Below the pieces are notes generated by a model. It saw nothing but the letters and a program-made list of their open reading frames with translations. It did not search any database and was not told the origin of the DNA. The position numbers and the translations under genes were made by a program. Below, one piece after another: positions 8,569 through 17,042 of a stretch of 64,000 nt of DNA; the first letter of the stretch is position 1, and the number at the start of each line of letters is the position of its first letter. Source of the stretch: Pseudophaeobacter sp965641885 (lineage in GTDB: Bacteria > Pseudomonadota > Alphaproteobacteria > Rhodobacterales > Rhodobacteraceae); the NCBI GenBank assembly GCA_965641885.1, contig OZ282574.1, positions 3,596,001-3,660,000 on the forward strand, in the 5' to 3' direction.

Positions 8569-9798
8569 TCAAAGGGATGGAACGCCCTCGGCAGAGGGCG
8601 CGAGCGCGACCCTGTCTGCGATCCGCACCGCGAGACGACTGGCCACCTCGGCCTTGTCCATGCGCGGCCATTCCTCAGCGCCCTGATCCGAAATCAGGAT
8701 CACCGCGTTCTCAGCCCCGCCCATGATGCCGGTGGACGGCGATACATCATTGGCAACGATCCAGTCGCAGCCCTTGCGCAGGCGCTTGGCCGTGGCGTTT
8801 TCCACCACATCATTGGTCTCGGCGGCAAAACCGATAACAAGCGGCGGCCGACCCTTGGTCATTTGCGACACAGACCTGAGGATATCCGGGTTCTCAGCAA
8901 ACTCCAGCACCGGCAGTCCGTCCTTTGTTTTCTTCAGCTTACGGTCAGAGGCACTGGCAACCCGCCAGTCGGCAACCGCCGCCGCGAAGACGCCTACATC
9001 AACCGGGAGCGCCGCCTGTACCGCCGCCTCCATCTCAAGCGCGCTTTGCACCCGCACGACCTCCACCCCCTCGGGGGGCCTGACCTCGGCAGGGCCCGTG
9101 ATAAACACCACTTCCGCGCCCTGATCGCGCAGAGCACGGGCCAGCGCTGCCCCCTGCGCCCCGGAGGAGCGGTTGGCGATATAGCGGACCGGGTCAATGG
9201 GCTCATGTGTCGGGCCAGAAGTCACCAGAATACGCCGCCCCTGTAGCCTGCCCTGACTGAGAAACTGCGTCGCAATAGCGGCCACCATCTCCTCTGGTTC
9301 GGCCATGCGACCGGGACCAAATTCACCACAGGCCATGCCGCCCTCATTGGGGCCGACAAAATGCACGCCGTCAGAGTGCAACATGTAGATATTGCGCTGG
9401 GTCGCCGGGTGCTGCCACATGCGCACATTCATCGCCGGGGCCAGCAGAACCGGTGTATCCGTTGCCAGCAACAGGGTTGAGGCCAGATCATTGGCATGGC
9501 CCTGCGCCATCTTTGCCATCAGATCAGCCGTTGCCGGCGCCACGACCACAAGGTTAGCGCTGCGCGACAGTTGGATATGGCCCATTTCGGCCTCGGATGT
9601 CAGATCAAACAGGTCCCGGTGCACCGCAGAGCCAGACAGGGCAGCAACGGATAAAGGCGTCACAAACTCTTCTGCGGCCCGGGTCAGAACCGGCGTCACC
9701 GAGGCCCCCTGATCCTGCAGACGCCGGATCAACTCCAATGATTTATAAGCGGCAATACCGCCGCCAATGATCAAAAGAATTTGTTTTCCTGCCAGCAT
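8569..9798 (-). CDS. coaBC: Bifunctional phosphopantothenoylcysteine decarboxylase / phosphopantothenate-cysteine ligase
   Basis: A 409-residue CoaBC (Dfp), which makes 4'-phosphopantetheine for coenzyme A in two steps. The N-terminal CoaC flavodomain shows the catalytic His74 (MGHIQLS), the substrate motif PAMNVRMW at 121-128 and the Cys157 in MACGEFGPGRM. The CoaB ligase starts near residue 188 with the SGPTHEPIDPVRYI motif. Size and domain order match E. coli Dfp (406). dut follows after about 100 bases on the same strand, a frequent arrangement. Confidence 0.96.
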   Translation of the reverse strand: MLAGKQILLIIGGGIAAYKSLELIRRLQDQGASVTPVLTRAAEEFVTPLSVAALSGSAVHRDLFDLTSEAEMGHIQLSRSANLVVVAPATADLMAKMAQGHANDLASTLLLATDTPVLLAPAMNVRMWQHPATQRNIYMLHSDGVHFVGPNEGGMACGEFGPGRMAEPEEMVAAIATQFLSQGRLQGRRILVTSGPTHEPIDPVRYIANRSSGAQGAALARALRDQGAEVVFITGPAEVRPPEGVEVVRVQSALEMEAAVQAALPVDVGVFAAAVADWRVASASDRKLKKTKDGLPVLEFAENPDILRSVSQMTKGRPPLVIGFAAETNDVVENATAKRLRKGCDWIVANDVSPSTGIMGGAENAVILISDQGAEEWPRMDKAEVASRLAVRIADRVALAPSAEGVPSL

Positions 9799-9910
9799 CT
9801 TGCCCGCTCCTCACGCCTGCCCCTGCATCAGTTGGCATCGGGTTTGCGGCAACTCTACCGCCTCAGGCAGCAAGAGGGAAACGCTTTTGCGCAGGCCACG
9901 TACTCCGCCG

Positions 9911-10771
9911 CTAGTCGGGTTTGGCAAAGGCCAGACAGGGATCTTCACGAGGCACTGCAGGACTGGAAAGGGTGATATCAAAAAGCCCCTCAATACGGCC
10001 CTCTTCCATCTGTCCCAGGGCCAGCACCTCTACCTCTGGCATCGCCCTGGTCAGATAGACCGACAGGCCACGGTCCCTGCGGGCATGGCCATTGCCGGTG
10101 ATCACCACAACCGGCCCACCCGCCTGCTGCAGCGCGCGCTCGGCTGCGGCTGCAAGGCTGGTGTCGCGCAGGCGTTGAAAATCCACCAGCATCGGCAGCA
10201 TCTCGACCGGCATCGCATTGCAGTGATTGGCCAGCTGATCTGCCTCTCGCTGGGCCTGTTCTTCTGCGGGCAAGGCTTGATCCAGACCAAAGCGCACCGC
10301 GTCGGCGCCAAAATGGCTGGCAACCCCCGCCTGCGACGCCGCTCGTGGCACCAGCGCGCCAAAATGCGGCAGCTGCTGCGCGGCTCCAAACACCGGCGCA
10401 TAAAGCTCAAAGGCAGGCCAGCCAGACTCCTCCCAGTCCAAAACAGCAGAGGTCTTTGCCCCGTCCTGCAACAGGTCCGGCGTCAGTGTATCGGCCTGTT
10501 CCTGAGTAATCATCTCCCAGACCACCGCTGTGGGCTGCAGCGCTGTGATCAGCGCCGCCTGATTGCGATGATGCTCTGCATTGTCGTGCACCTCACCCAG
10601 AATGATTACGTCCGCCCCGGACAATCGCTCCGCCACCGCATCAAGGCTCTGCGCCACAAAAGGTTCAGGTGCAGCTGTGGAGTCAGCTAAAAGCCCCAGA
10701 GGCATGCAAGCGAACACTCCAGCAGTGGCGGCGGCCAGAATATATCTGACAAAAAAACTATGCTTCTTCAT
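9911..10771 (-). CDS. ChaN-like exported protein (possible haem/iron-linked lipoprotein family)
   Basis: A 286-residue protein with an N-terminal signal sequence (hydrophobic stretch about 9-28). A Cys at 22 sits in a poor lipobox (VFAC), so lipidation is uncertain. The mature part has the ChaN hallmark VIILGEVHDNAEHHRNQ near residues 54-70. ChaN of Campylobacter binds haem as a dimer, and the family is often iron-regulated. The start codon overlaps the stop of the rpoHII gene (ATGA), so its translation depends on the sigma-factor message. That is an unusual tie between a stress sigma factor and an envelope iron/haem protein. Confidence 0.75.
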   Translation of the reverse strand: MKKHSFFVRYILAAATAGVFACMPLGLLADSTAAPEPFVAQSLDAVAERLSGADVIILGEVHDNAEHHRNQAALITALQPTAVVWEMITQEQADTLTPDLLQDGAKTSAVLDWEESGWPAFELYAPVFGAAQQLPHFGALVPRAASQAGVASHFGADAVRFGLDQALPAEEQAQREADQLANHCNAMPVEMLPMLVDFQRLRDTSLAAAAERALQQAGGPVVVITGNGHARRDRGLSVYLTRAMPEVEVLALGQMEEGRIEGLFDITLSSPAVPREDPCLAFAKPD

Positions 10772-11646
10772 AAAAGCAGTTTTTGCACCTCTCGCGACCG
10801 CATTTCAAGCGCTTTTCGCATTTTCAGAAAGGCCCCTGCCTCCAGTTGGCGCACCCGTTCTTTTGACAGCTGCAACTCGCGTCCCAGATCCTCAAGCGTA
10901 CGGGGAGGATCCCGCAGCTTGCGCGCCGTCACGATCAGCTGCTCGCGGCCACTCAGCCCCTGCATCGCCTCAACCAGCCATCTGCGCAGCTGACGGCGAT
11001 CATGGCTGCCCTCGACAACCTCAGCCGCCTGGGCGCTGTCATCTTGCAGCACATCAATCCACTCGCGCCCCTCAGCCTCGCTGGACTGCACCGCATTGAG
11101 CGAAAAATCAGCCCCCGCCAGACGCCCGTCCATCATCTGCACATCCCTGAGCGGCACCCCGATTTCCGAGGCGATCTTCTGGTGCAACTGATGCTTGTCC
11201 AAACGCGCGCCTTCTGCATCGGCCTGCCGTTCCAGCTGTGCCTGCACCCGGCGCATATTAAAGAAGAGCGATTTTTGCGACGAGGTAGACCCCGTGCGCA
11301 CCATCGACCAGTTGCGCATCACATAGTCCTGAATAGAGGCCTTGATCCACCAGACCGCATAGGTCGAAAAGCGGACGCCACGATCCGGGTCAAACTTGTC
11401 TGCGGCCTTCATCAGCCCCAGACCGGCTTCCTGAATGAGGTCATTCATGGGCGCACCGTAGCGTTTGAATTTCGCTGCCATCGAGATCGCCAGCCGCATA
11501 TAGGCATTGATCAGCCGGTGCAGCGCCACAACATCGCGCTCGTCACGCCAGGCATAGGCGAGCTGGCGTTCCGTTTCTGCATCCAGCAGTTCGGCTTTCA
11601 TTGCCCGCTTTGGCAATGGGTTTGCGGTAATGTGGTCAAGCGCCAT
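10768..11646 (-). CDS. rpoH: RNA polymerase sigma-32 family factor, RpoHII-type
   Basis: Alternative sigma factor of 292 residues. Region 2 (RYGAPMNDLIQEAGLGLMKAADKFDPDRGVRF) is followed by the sigma-32 box with QKSLFFNMRR and by a helix-turn-helix region 4 (LEDLGRELQLSKERVRQLE). The N-terminus MALDHITANPL and overall wording resemble the second RpoH of Rhodobacterales, which in Rhodobacter sphaeroides acts with RpoE in the singlet-oxygen response. The start at 11646 is chosen because GGGGG lies just upstream and the preceding frame is not sigma-like. No clear RpoE promoter was found upstream, and the leader contains a 13-bp duplication. Confidence 0.92.
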   Translation of the reverse strand: MALDHITANPLPKRAMKAELLDAETERQLAYAWRDERDVVALHRLINAYMRLAISMAAKFKRYGAPMNDLIQEAGLGLMKAADKFDPDRGVRFSTYAVWWIKASIQDYVMRNWSMVRTGSTSSQKSLFFNMRRVQAQLERQADAEGARLDKHQLHQKIASEIGVPLRDVQMMDGRLAGADFSLNAVQSSEAEGREWIDVLQDDSAQAAEVVEGSHDRRQLRRWLVEAMQGLSGREQLIVTARKLRDPPRTLEDLGRELQLSKERVRQLEAGAFLKMRKALEMRSREVQKLLL

Positions 11647-12025
11647 GGTCTTCCCCCCGAATCCGTTGGTCTTGAGAAGCGCGGCACAGCAGCAGGTCGT
11701 AAGATCAGGTCGTGAGATTTCTGAACGTATCAAGCCGCCGGGCCCGCGCCAATCCGCAGCACAAGGCCACGGCACAGTCCCTCAGAATGAACCTCCCCCA
11801 GCTTGAGAGAGTCTGGCACGCACACTGCGGACCTGTTCACTGCATTCGGCAAATTGGCCGACCCAACCCGCGCGCCATGCGACCTGTGCCCCGTATAATT
11901 CCAGAGGCATCAGCTGTTTCAATGGCTATAGCGAGGTGGGACCCTGCCCTGTCTTCGCCCTTGTTTTGAGCGCGTCCAGCGGGTACGCACAATAGCGAAA
12001 CCGTTCATATCTAAGGGTAAAGAAC
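11647..12025. other. Divergent intergenic region between rpoHII and cobU (379 bp)
   Basis: No convincing gene is seen; a short plus-strand frame (11712-11969) lacks a ribosome site and family features. A TATAAT sits at 11894-11899, but no matching -35 is obvious. There is no B12 box, so no cobalamin riboswitch is visible before cobU. The 13-bp duplication at 11694-11719 lies 48 bases upstream of the sigma-factor start. Confidence 0.5.
11694..11719. repeat. 13-bp tandem duplication upstream of rpoHII
   Basis: Units aggtcgtaagatc (11694-11706) and aggtcgtgagatt (11707-11719) match at 11 of 13 positions. They lie in the rpoHII leader or promoter. Confidence 0.75.
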
Positions 12026-12544
12026 TTGGCGGCACCTGTCACATTCATTCTGGGCGGCGCGGCTTCCGGCAAGTCCAAATTCGCCGAAGATCTCTGTATT
12101 AAGTCTCAAAAATCAAAGACCTACCTGGCAACATCACAAATATTTGATGACGAGATGCAGCAGAAGGTAACACAGCATATCCGGCAGCGTGGCACCGGCT
12201 GGGACACCTATGAGGAACCGCTGAAGGCGGCGCAGATTCTTGATCAGCTCAGGCCCGATCAGATTTGCCTGCTGGACTGCGCCACCATGTGGCTGAGCAA
12301 TCACCTTTTGGCCGAAAACGATCTGGCCCGGGCACAAGCCGAGCTGCTGGAGGCCATCGGGACCTGCGCCGCAGACCTGGTCATCGTCTCCAATGAAACC
12401 GGCCAGGGCATTGTGCCCGACAACGCTTTGGCCCGCCGCTTTCGCGAAGCGCAGGGCCGGCTGAACATCGCCCTGGCCGCCAGGGCAGACACTGTGGTGC
12501 AGGTCATTGCCGGGCTGCCACAGGTGCTGAAAGGGGCGCTATGA
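12026..12544 (+). CDS. cobU: Bifunctional adenosylcobinamide kinase / adenosylcobinamide-phosphate guanylyltransferase
   Basis: A 172-residue CobU/CobP. It phosphorylates adenosylcobinamide and transfers GMP to it during late cobalamin assembly. Walker A (GGAASGKS) is at residues 10-17, and HIRQRGTGWDTYEEP contains the His region of the guanylyl intermediate. The start is TTG at 12026, preceded by AAGGG about ten bases upstream; no ATG is available in a suitable place. The stop overlaps the start of the phosphatase gene (ATGA), which fits a shared role in the nucleotide-loop steps. The rest of the cob pathway is not in the window. Confidence 0.94.
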   Translation: MAAPVTFILGGAASGKSKFAEDLCIKSQKSKTYLATSQIFDDEMQQKVTQHIRQRGTGWDTYEEPLKAAQILDQLRPDQICLLDCATMWLSNHLLAENDLARAQAELLEAIGTCAADLVIVSNETGQGIVPDNALARRFREAQGRLNIALAARADTVVQVIAGLPQVLKGAL

Positions 12545-13122
12545 AATCCCGACTGTTTTTGGTCCGGCATGGCCCGACCCATGCCAAATCTATGGTGGGC
12601 TGGTCCGACTTGCCAGCTGATCTGTCCGACACTGCCGCTCTCGCCCGGCTTGAGGCCGCCTTGCCGCCCGAGGCCCTGGTGGTCTCGTCCGACCTGATCC
12701 GCGCCGTAGATACCGCCAGTGCCATCCAGGGCAGCCGCCACCGCCTGCCGCATCAGGCCGATCTGCGGGAGATCCATTTTGGCGCCTGGGAGCTGCGCAG
12801 CTGGAAAGAGGTTGACGCCGAAGACCCGGCCCGCATCCGCGCCTATTGGGAGACACCGGGCGACACCACCCCGCCGGGGGGCGAAAGCTGGAACCAGGTC
12901 TGCGCCCGGGTCAATACCGCCATTGATGCGCTGCTACAGGCCCATCTTGGGCAGGATCTGGTCGTTGTCGGCCACTTTGGCCAGATTCTGACGCAGATCC
13001 AGCGCGCCGAGGGCCTCAGCGCGGCGGCTGCCTTTTCCCACCGCATCGACAATCTCTCGGTGAGCGAAGTGCAGTTTGGCCCCGATGGCTGGACCTCTGG
13101 AGAATTAAATCAAATACTGTGA
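12541..13122 (+). CDS. Histidine phosphatase family protein, CobC-like
   Basis: A 193-residue phosphoglycerate-mutase-fold phosphatase. The catalytic RHG is at 9-11 (LVRHGPTHAK) and the second active-site His lies in VVGHFGQIL near residue 143. Coupling to cobU by a 4-base overlap suggests alpha-ribazole-5'-phosphate phosphatase (CobC) activity, the step that makes the lower-ligand nucleoside. This fold has many substrates, so the role rests on context. HFGAWELRSWKEV in the middle resembles the HFGxWEG motif of CobC/PGAM relatives. Confidence 0.8.
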   Translation: MKSRLFLVRHGPTHAKSMVGWSDLPADLSDTAALARLEAALPPEALVVSSDLIRAVDTASAIQGSRHRLPHQADLREIHFGAWELRSWKEVDAEDPARIRAYWETPGDTTPPGGESWNQVCARVNTAIDALLQAHLGQDLVVVGHFGQILTQIQRAEGLSAAAAFSHRIDNLSVSEVQFGPDGWTSGELNQIL

Positions 13123-13180
13123 TTGATTACCGCACAAATATACGATTTCAGAATTAACCATGCGCCACTAGGGTCGTGTC

Positions 13181-13864
13181 ATGACATATGAACTCTACAT
13201 TGGTGATCGCATGTATTCCAGTTGGTCCTTGCGCGGCTGGCTCATGCTCGAAAAATTTGCAATCCCGCATCAAACGCATCTGGTGGGACTTTTTTCCGGG
13301 ACCATGGCCGCCGATATGGCGCATCTTGCCCCGGCCCGTCTGGTGCCCGCGCTCAAGACCAGCAATGGCCTGGTGATTGGAGAAAGCCTCGCAATGGGGG
13401 AAACTCTGGCCGAGCAGTTTCCCTCGGCCGGTCTTTGGCCCTCCGCTCCGGATCAGCGTGCCACCGCCCGCTGGCTGGTGACAGAGATGGTCGCGGGTTT
13501 TGCAGCCCTGCGGCGCGACTGCCCCATGCAGCTGTCTCATGTCTGGCAGGGTTTTGCGCCTTCCACGGCCGTGCTGAGCGATCTCGCCCGCATTGAAACT
13601 CTGTTTGCCCATGCCCGCAGCCTGTCGGGGGCAAAAAATGGCCCGCTGTTTGGCACCTACAGTCTGGCGGATGTGTTCTACACGCCCGTAGCAGCACGCA
13701 TCATTGGGTACGGGCTGCCGATATCGGAGGCGACCCGCGCCTATTGCGAGATGCTGATGGCCGACCCTGCGGTATTGCACTGGCAAGAGCAGGCACGCCG
13801 CGTCAGTTATGACCCGGAACCCTACCAGCTGGACCTGCCGCGCGCTCCCTGGCCCATTGGATAG
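13181..13864 (+). CDS. Glutathione S-transferase family protein
   Basis: A 227-residue soluble GST. The N-terminal thioredoxin-like domain starts with LYIGDRMYSSWSLRG, whose Ser/Tyr cluster fits the glutathione-activating residue, and continues to the GESLAMGETL turn that binds the gamma-glutamyl part. The all-helical C-terminal domain contains the SLADVFYTPVAARI segment typical of the family. Substrate unknown. It stands between two unrelated genes with about 60 and 165 bases of spacing, so it is probably its own transcription unit. Confidence 0.85.
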   Translation: MTYELYIGDRMYSSWSLRGWLMLEKFAIPHQTHLVGLFSGTMAADMAHLAPARLVPALKTSNGLVIGESLAMGETLAEQFPSAGLWPSAPDQRATARWLVTEMVAGFAALRRDCPMQLSHVWQGFAPSTAVLSDLARIETLFAHARSLSGAKNGPLFGTYSLADVFYTPVAARIIGYGLPISEATRAYCEMLMADPAVLHWQEQARRVSYDPEPYQLDLPRAPWPIG

Positions 13865-14028
13865 ATCCGTTTCCTGCAAGCATTGGCGACCATCGCCGTC
13901 AGGTCTCAGTGCCGGCACGCCGCTTGCAGCAAAACAGCGCAAAATCCGTCCATGTCACCGTTCTGTTGATGACTCCAATACCACGGTCTCTATGATTTTT
14001 TCTTGTTTGATCAAGGGAATGAGACTGC

Positions 14029-15531
14029 ATGATCAGCCGCGCCAACACGGTGGCCTTTCACGGCATAGACGCGCGCCCCGTCGAGGTGCAATGCTCGTTG
14101 GTGGCAGGGCTTCCAGCCTTTGCCATCGTGGGCCTGCCCGACAAGGCGGTCTCTGAGGCGCGAGAGCGCGTGCGCGCCGCCTTTGCTGCCATGTCCATCG
14201 CCCTGCCCGCCAAACGGATCACCGTCAATCTCTCGCCTGCGGATCTCCCAAAGGAGGGCAGCCATTTCGACCTGCCCATTGCCCTCGCGCTGCTGGCCGC
14301 CATCGGCATCATCCCGCCAGAGGCGGTGGCTGAGACCGTGGCTCTGGGCGAGCTGTCGCTGGACGGGCTGTTGATGCCAGTCACCGGTGCCTTGCCAGCC
14401 GCCATGGCTGCGGCCGCTACGGATCGGCACCTCTTGTGCCCCAAAGCATCGGCCGCCGAGGCCGCCTGGGCGGGGGATGCGCTGGTCATTGGTGCGGCGA
14501 GCCTGATCGAGGTCGTCCGGCATTTTTCTGGCGAAATGCCACTCGCTCCGGCGCGCCCCGGCGAAGTTCTCTCGGACAATCTGCACCGCGACCTGCGCGA
14601 CATCAAAGGGCAGGAGCAGGCGAAACGGGCGCTGGAGATCGCAGCCGCCGGGCGGCATCATATCCTGATGATCGGCCCACCCGGATCGGGAAAATCCATG
14701 CTGGCGGCGCGTCTCCCCTCCATTCTGCCGCCTCTTTCGGCGCAAGAGGCGCTGGAGACCTCGATGATCCATTCGCTCTGCGGCATGATCAAAGAGGGAG
14801 GCATTAGCCGTGCCCGTCCGTTTCGCGAGCCGCATCACACCGCCTCGATGCCCGCGATTGTTGGCGGCGGACGCCGGGCGCATCCCGGCGAGATCAGCCT
14901 GGCGCACAACGGCGTGCTGTTCATGGATGAGCTACCCGAATTCAGCCGCACCGTGCTGGAGACCCTGCGTCAGCCTTTGGAAAGCGGTGAGGTGATGATC
15001 GCCCGCGCCAATGCCCATATCCGCTACCCCAGCCGCTTTATGCTGGTGGCAGCGGCCAATCCCTGCAAATGCGGGCATCTGGCCGATGCCGCCCGCGCCT
15101 GTGCCCGCGCGCCGGGCTGTGGCGCCGACTATCTAGGACGCATTTCCGGGCCGATGCTCGACCGGTTTGATCTGCGCATCGAAATACCGCCAGTGGATTT
15201 TCGCGACCTAGACCTGCCGCCCACCGCTGAGGGATCTGCCGAGGTGGCCCTGCGTGTCGCCAGTGCCCGCGAACTGCAGACCCTGCGCTATCGTGACATG
15301 CCAGAGGTCTGGCTCAACAGCGATGCCGAGGGCGAGGTTCTGGATCAGGTCACGGCCCTCACGCCCGACAGCCGCGCGCTGCTGCTGCGCGCCGCCGAGC
15401 GTTTTGGCCTGACAGCGCGGGGCTATCACCGGGTCATGCGGGTGGCACGGACCATTGCCGATCTGGCCGCAGAGCAGCAGGTTCAGCGCAGCCATGTAGC
15501 CGAGGCCCTCAGCTTTCGCCTGAATAGCTAG
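14029..15531 (+). CDS. comM: YifB/ComM-family magnesium chelatase-like AAA+ ATPase
   Basis: A 500-residue YifB/ComM protein. The N-terminal ChlI-like (Lon protease-type) domain covers about 1-170. The AAA+ core has Walker A GPPGSGKS at 216-223 and Walker B VLFMDE at 296-301. The C-terminal lid includes four Cys (346, 348, 358, 364) as in the family's zinc region. ComM of Vibrio and Acinetobacter is a hexameric helicase that promotes branch migration during natural transformation. Many non-competent bacteria also carry it, so competence should not be assumed. The start is preceded by AAGGGA. Its stop codon lies inside a 13-bp duplication. Confidence 0.92.
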   Translation: MISRANTVAFHGIDARPVEVQCSLVAGLPAFAIVGLPDKAVSEARERVRAAFAAMSIALPAKRITVNLSPADLPKEGSHFDLPIALALLAAIGIIPPEAVAETVALGELSLDGLLMPVTGALPAAMAAAATDRHLLCPKASAAEAAWAGDALVIGAASLIEVVRHFSGEMPLAPARPGEVLSDNLHRDLRDIKGQEQAKRALEIAAAGRHHILMIGPPGSGKSMLAARLPSILPPLSAQEALETSMIHSLCGMIKEGGISRARPFREPHHTASMPAIVGGGRRAHPGEISLAHNGVLFMDELPEFSRTVLETLRQPLESGEVMIARANAHIRYPSRFMLVAAANPCKCGHLADAARACARAPGCGADYLGRISGPMLDRFDLRIEIPPVDFRDLDLPPTAEGSAEVALRVASARELQTLRYRDMPEVWLNSDAEGEVLDQVTALTPDSRALLLRAAERFGLTARGYHRVMRVARTIADLAAEQQVQRSHVAEALSFRLNS

Positions 15532-15544
15532 CCTGAACAGCTAG
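15519..15544. repeat. 13-bp tandem duplication over the comM stop codon
   Basis: Units cctgaatagctag (15519-15531) and cctgaacagctag (15532-15544) match at 12 of 13 positions. The first unit contains the TAG stop of the gene (15529-15531). The second lies just outside the coding region. Confidence 0.85.
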
Positions 15545-15575
15545 AAGGCGAGAACCGGAAGCGCAGAAAGGCAGC

Positions 15576-15594
15576 GGCGGGCTGAAAGCCGGCC
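15576..15594. terminator. Weak hairpin between convergent comM and gshB
   Basis: ggcgggct-gaa-agccggcc forms an eight-base stem with one mismatch. There is no T-tract on either strand, so a termination role is only suggested by its place between two converging genes. Confidence 0.3.
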
Positions 15595-15640
15595 CACACT
15601 CACCTCATGCACTGCAGGCTTATCGCTGCGCGGCCCAGTC

Positions 15641-16582
15641 TCATCGCTGCGCGCAGCGCCCCTCGATGGCCAGCCAGATTTTTTCCGCGATGTTCACCCC
15701 GTCAAAGCGCTCCAGCTCCTGAATGCCGGTGGGGGAGGTGACGTTGATCTCGGTGAGATAGTCGCCAATCACATCAATACCGACAAAGACCTGCCCCTTT
15801 TCTTTGAGCAACGGCCCAATGGCAGCGCAGATCTCAAGGTCGCGCTCTGTCAGGCCGATCTTCTCGGGGCGGCCACCCACATGCATGTTTGAGCGGGTCT
15901 CACCAGCCGCAGGCACCCGGTTGATGGCACCGACAGGCGCGCCATCAACCAGAATCACCCGCTTGTCGCCATTGCTGACGTCGGGCAGGAATTTCTGCAC
16001 AATCAGAGGCTCGCGGCTGAAACCGGTGAACAGCTCGTGCAGCGAGGTGAGGTTGCGGTCATTGGCGTCCAAACGGAACACCCCGGCGCCGCCATTGCCA
16101 TAAAGCGGCTTCAGGATGATGTCGCCGTGGCGCGCTTTGAAGGCCTTGATGGTTTCAAGATCACGGGCGATGGCGGTGGGAGGCGTCAGATCCGGGAAGT
16201 CCAGCACCAGCAGTTTTTCCGGAAAGTTCCGTACCCAAAACGGATCATTCACCACCAGGCAGTCGTCCTTCAGGCGGTCCAGAAGATGCGTCGAGGTGAT
16301 GTAATGCATGTCAAACGGCGGATCCTGACGCAGCCAGACCACATCAAAATCAGCCAGATCCACTTCCCGCATGTCACCCAGAATGGCAGGCGTTCCCGCC
16401 ACCCGCTGCACTGTCATATCCTGACCACGCGCGGTTATCTTGCCTTCCTGATAGGCCAGCTGATCGGGGAGATAGAAAAACAGCTCATGCCCCCGCGCCT
16501 GTGCCTCTTCCGCCAGGCGGAAACTGCTGTCGGCGTTGATGTCGACACCCATGATCGGGTCCATCTGAAAGGCGATTTTCAT
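15641..16582 (-). CDS. gshB: Glutathione synthetase
   Basis: A 313-residue ATP-grasp ligase joining gamma-glutamylcysteine and glycine. Family signatures: the N-terminal MKIAFQMDPIMGVDINADSSF, the substrate loop VVNDPFWVRNFPEKL, the ATP-grasp glycine-rich loop LKPLYGNGGAGVFR near 157-170, and INVTSPTGIQEL near the C-terminus. Length matches E. coli GshB (316). It lies 84 bases downstream of yraN on the same strand. The last codons are partly duplicated just beyond the stop (the block atcgctgcgcg recurs at 15622 and 15643). Confidence 0.95.
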   Translation of the reverse strand: MKIAFQMDPIMGVDINADSSFRLAEEAQARGHELFFYLPDQLAYQEGKITARGQDMTVQRVAGTPAILGDMREVDLADFDVVWLRQDPPFDMHYITSTHLLDRLKDDCLVVNDPFWVRNFPEKLLVLDFPDLTPPTAIARDLETIKAFKARHGDIILKPLYGNGGAGVFRLDANDRNLTSLHELFTGFSREPLIVQKFLPDVSNGDKRVILVDGAPVGAINRVPAAGETRSNMHVGGRPEKIGLTERDLEICAAIGPLLKEKGQVFVGIDVIGDYLTEINVTSPTGIQELERFDGVNIAEKIWLAIEGRCAQR

Positions 16583-16666
16583 GCGGCTTGTCCCTTTTGC
16601 TTTGGCAATAGATGGCGCAGGCGCGACAGAGGTTCAATATGCTAAGTTCAACAACACCCTGTGCGT

Positions 16667-17041
16667 TCATCCCTGACCATAGGCGTTTTCCAGGATCTCG
16701 ACCGTGCCATCCCGCGCCACCAGCACCACGTCGATGCGCGCCTCGCTCAGCGCGCCCAGCGGTTGCTGCTCCAAATACAACGCTGCCGAAGCCTGCACCC
16801 GCTGCATCTGGCCAGGGGTGATCCGGGAGGCTGCCGCCGCGATGCTGGGGCCGGTCTTGACCTCGGCAAAAACCAAAAGCGCACCAAAGCGCAGGATGAG
16901 GTCGATCTCACCGCCCGCACCGCGCCAGCGCAGCTCTTCGACGGTATAGCCCTGTGCCTCATAGGCGCGCGCGGCCTGCGCCTCGGCCGAGCTGCCCGCA
17001 AGATGCGCACGCAATCCGGTTGAGGCGCGGCCCTTTGCCAT
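16667..17041 (-). CDS. yraN: YraN (UPF0102) endonuclease-like protein
   Basis: A 124-residue UPF0102 protein with a restriction-endonuclease-like core: GGEIDLILRFGALLVFAEVKTG (about 44-65) carries the E...D...ExK pattern of the fold's active site. Function in the cell is unresolved, though a role in DNA processing is suspected. It follows rsmI with a single-base gap, which is the conserved pairing in many bacteria. In E. coli the neighbours also include the LpoA gene yraM, found here on the other side of rsmI. Confidence 0.9.
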   Translation of the reverse strand: MAKGRASTGLRAHLAGSSAEAQAARAYEAQGYTVEELRWRGAGGEIDLILRFGALLVFAEVKTGPSIAAAASRITPGQMQRVQASAALYLEQQPLGALSEARIDVVLVARDGTVEILENAYGQG

Positions 17042-17042
17042 C

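Noticed and set aside
11647..12025. A cobalamin riboswitch before cobU
   Set aside because: No B12 box or typical fold could be found in the leader; only a lone TATAAT is present.
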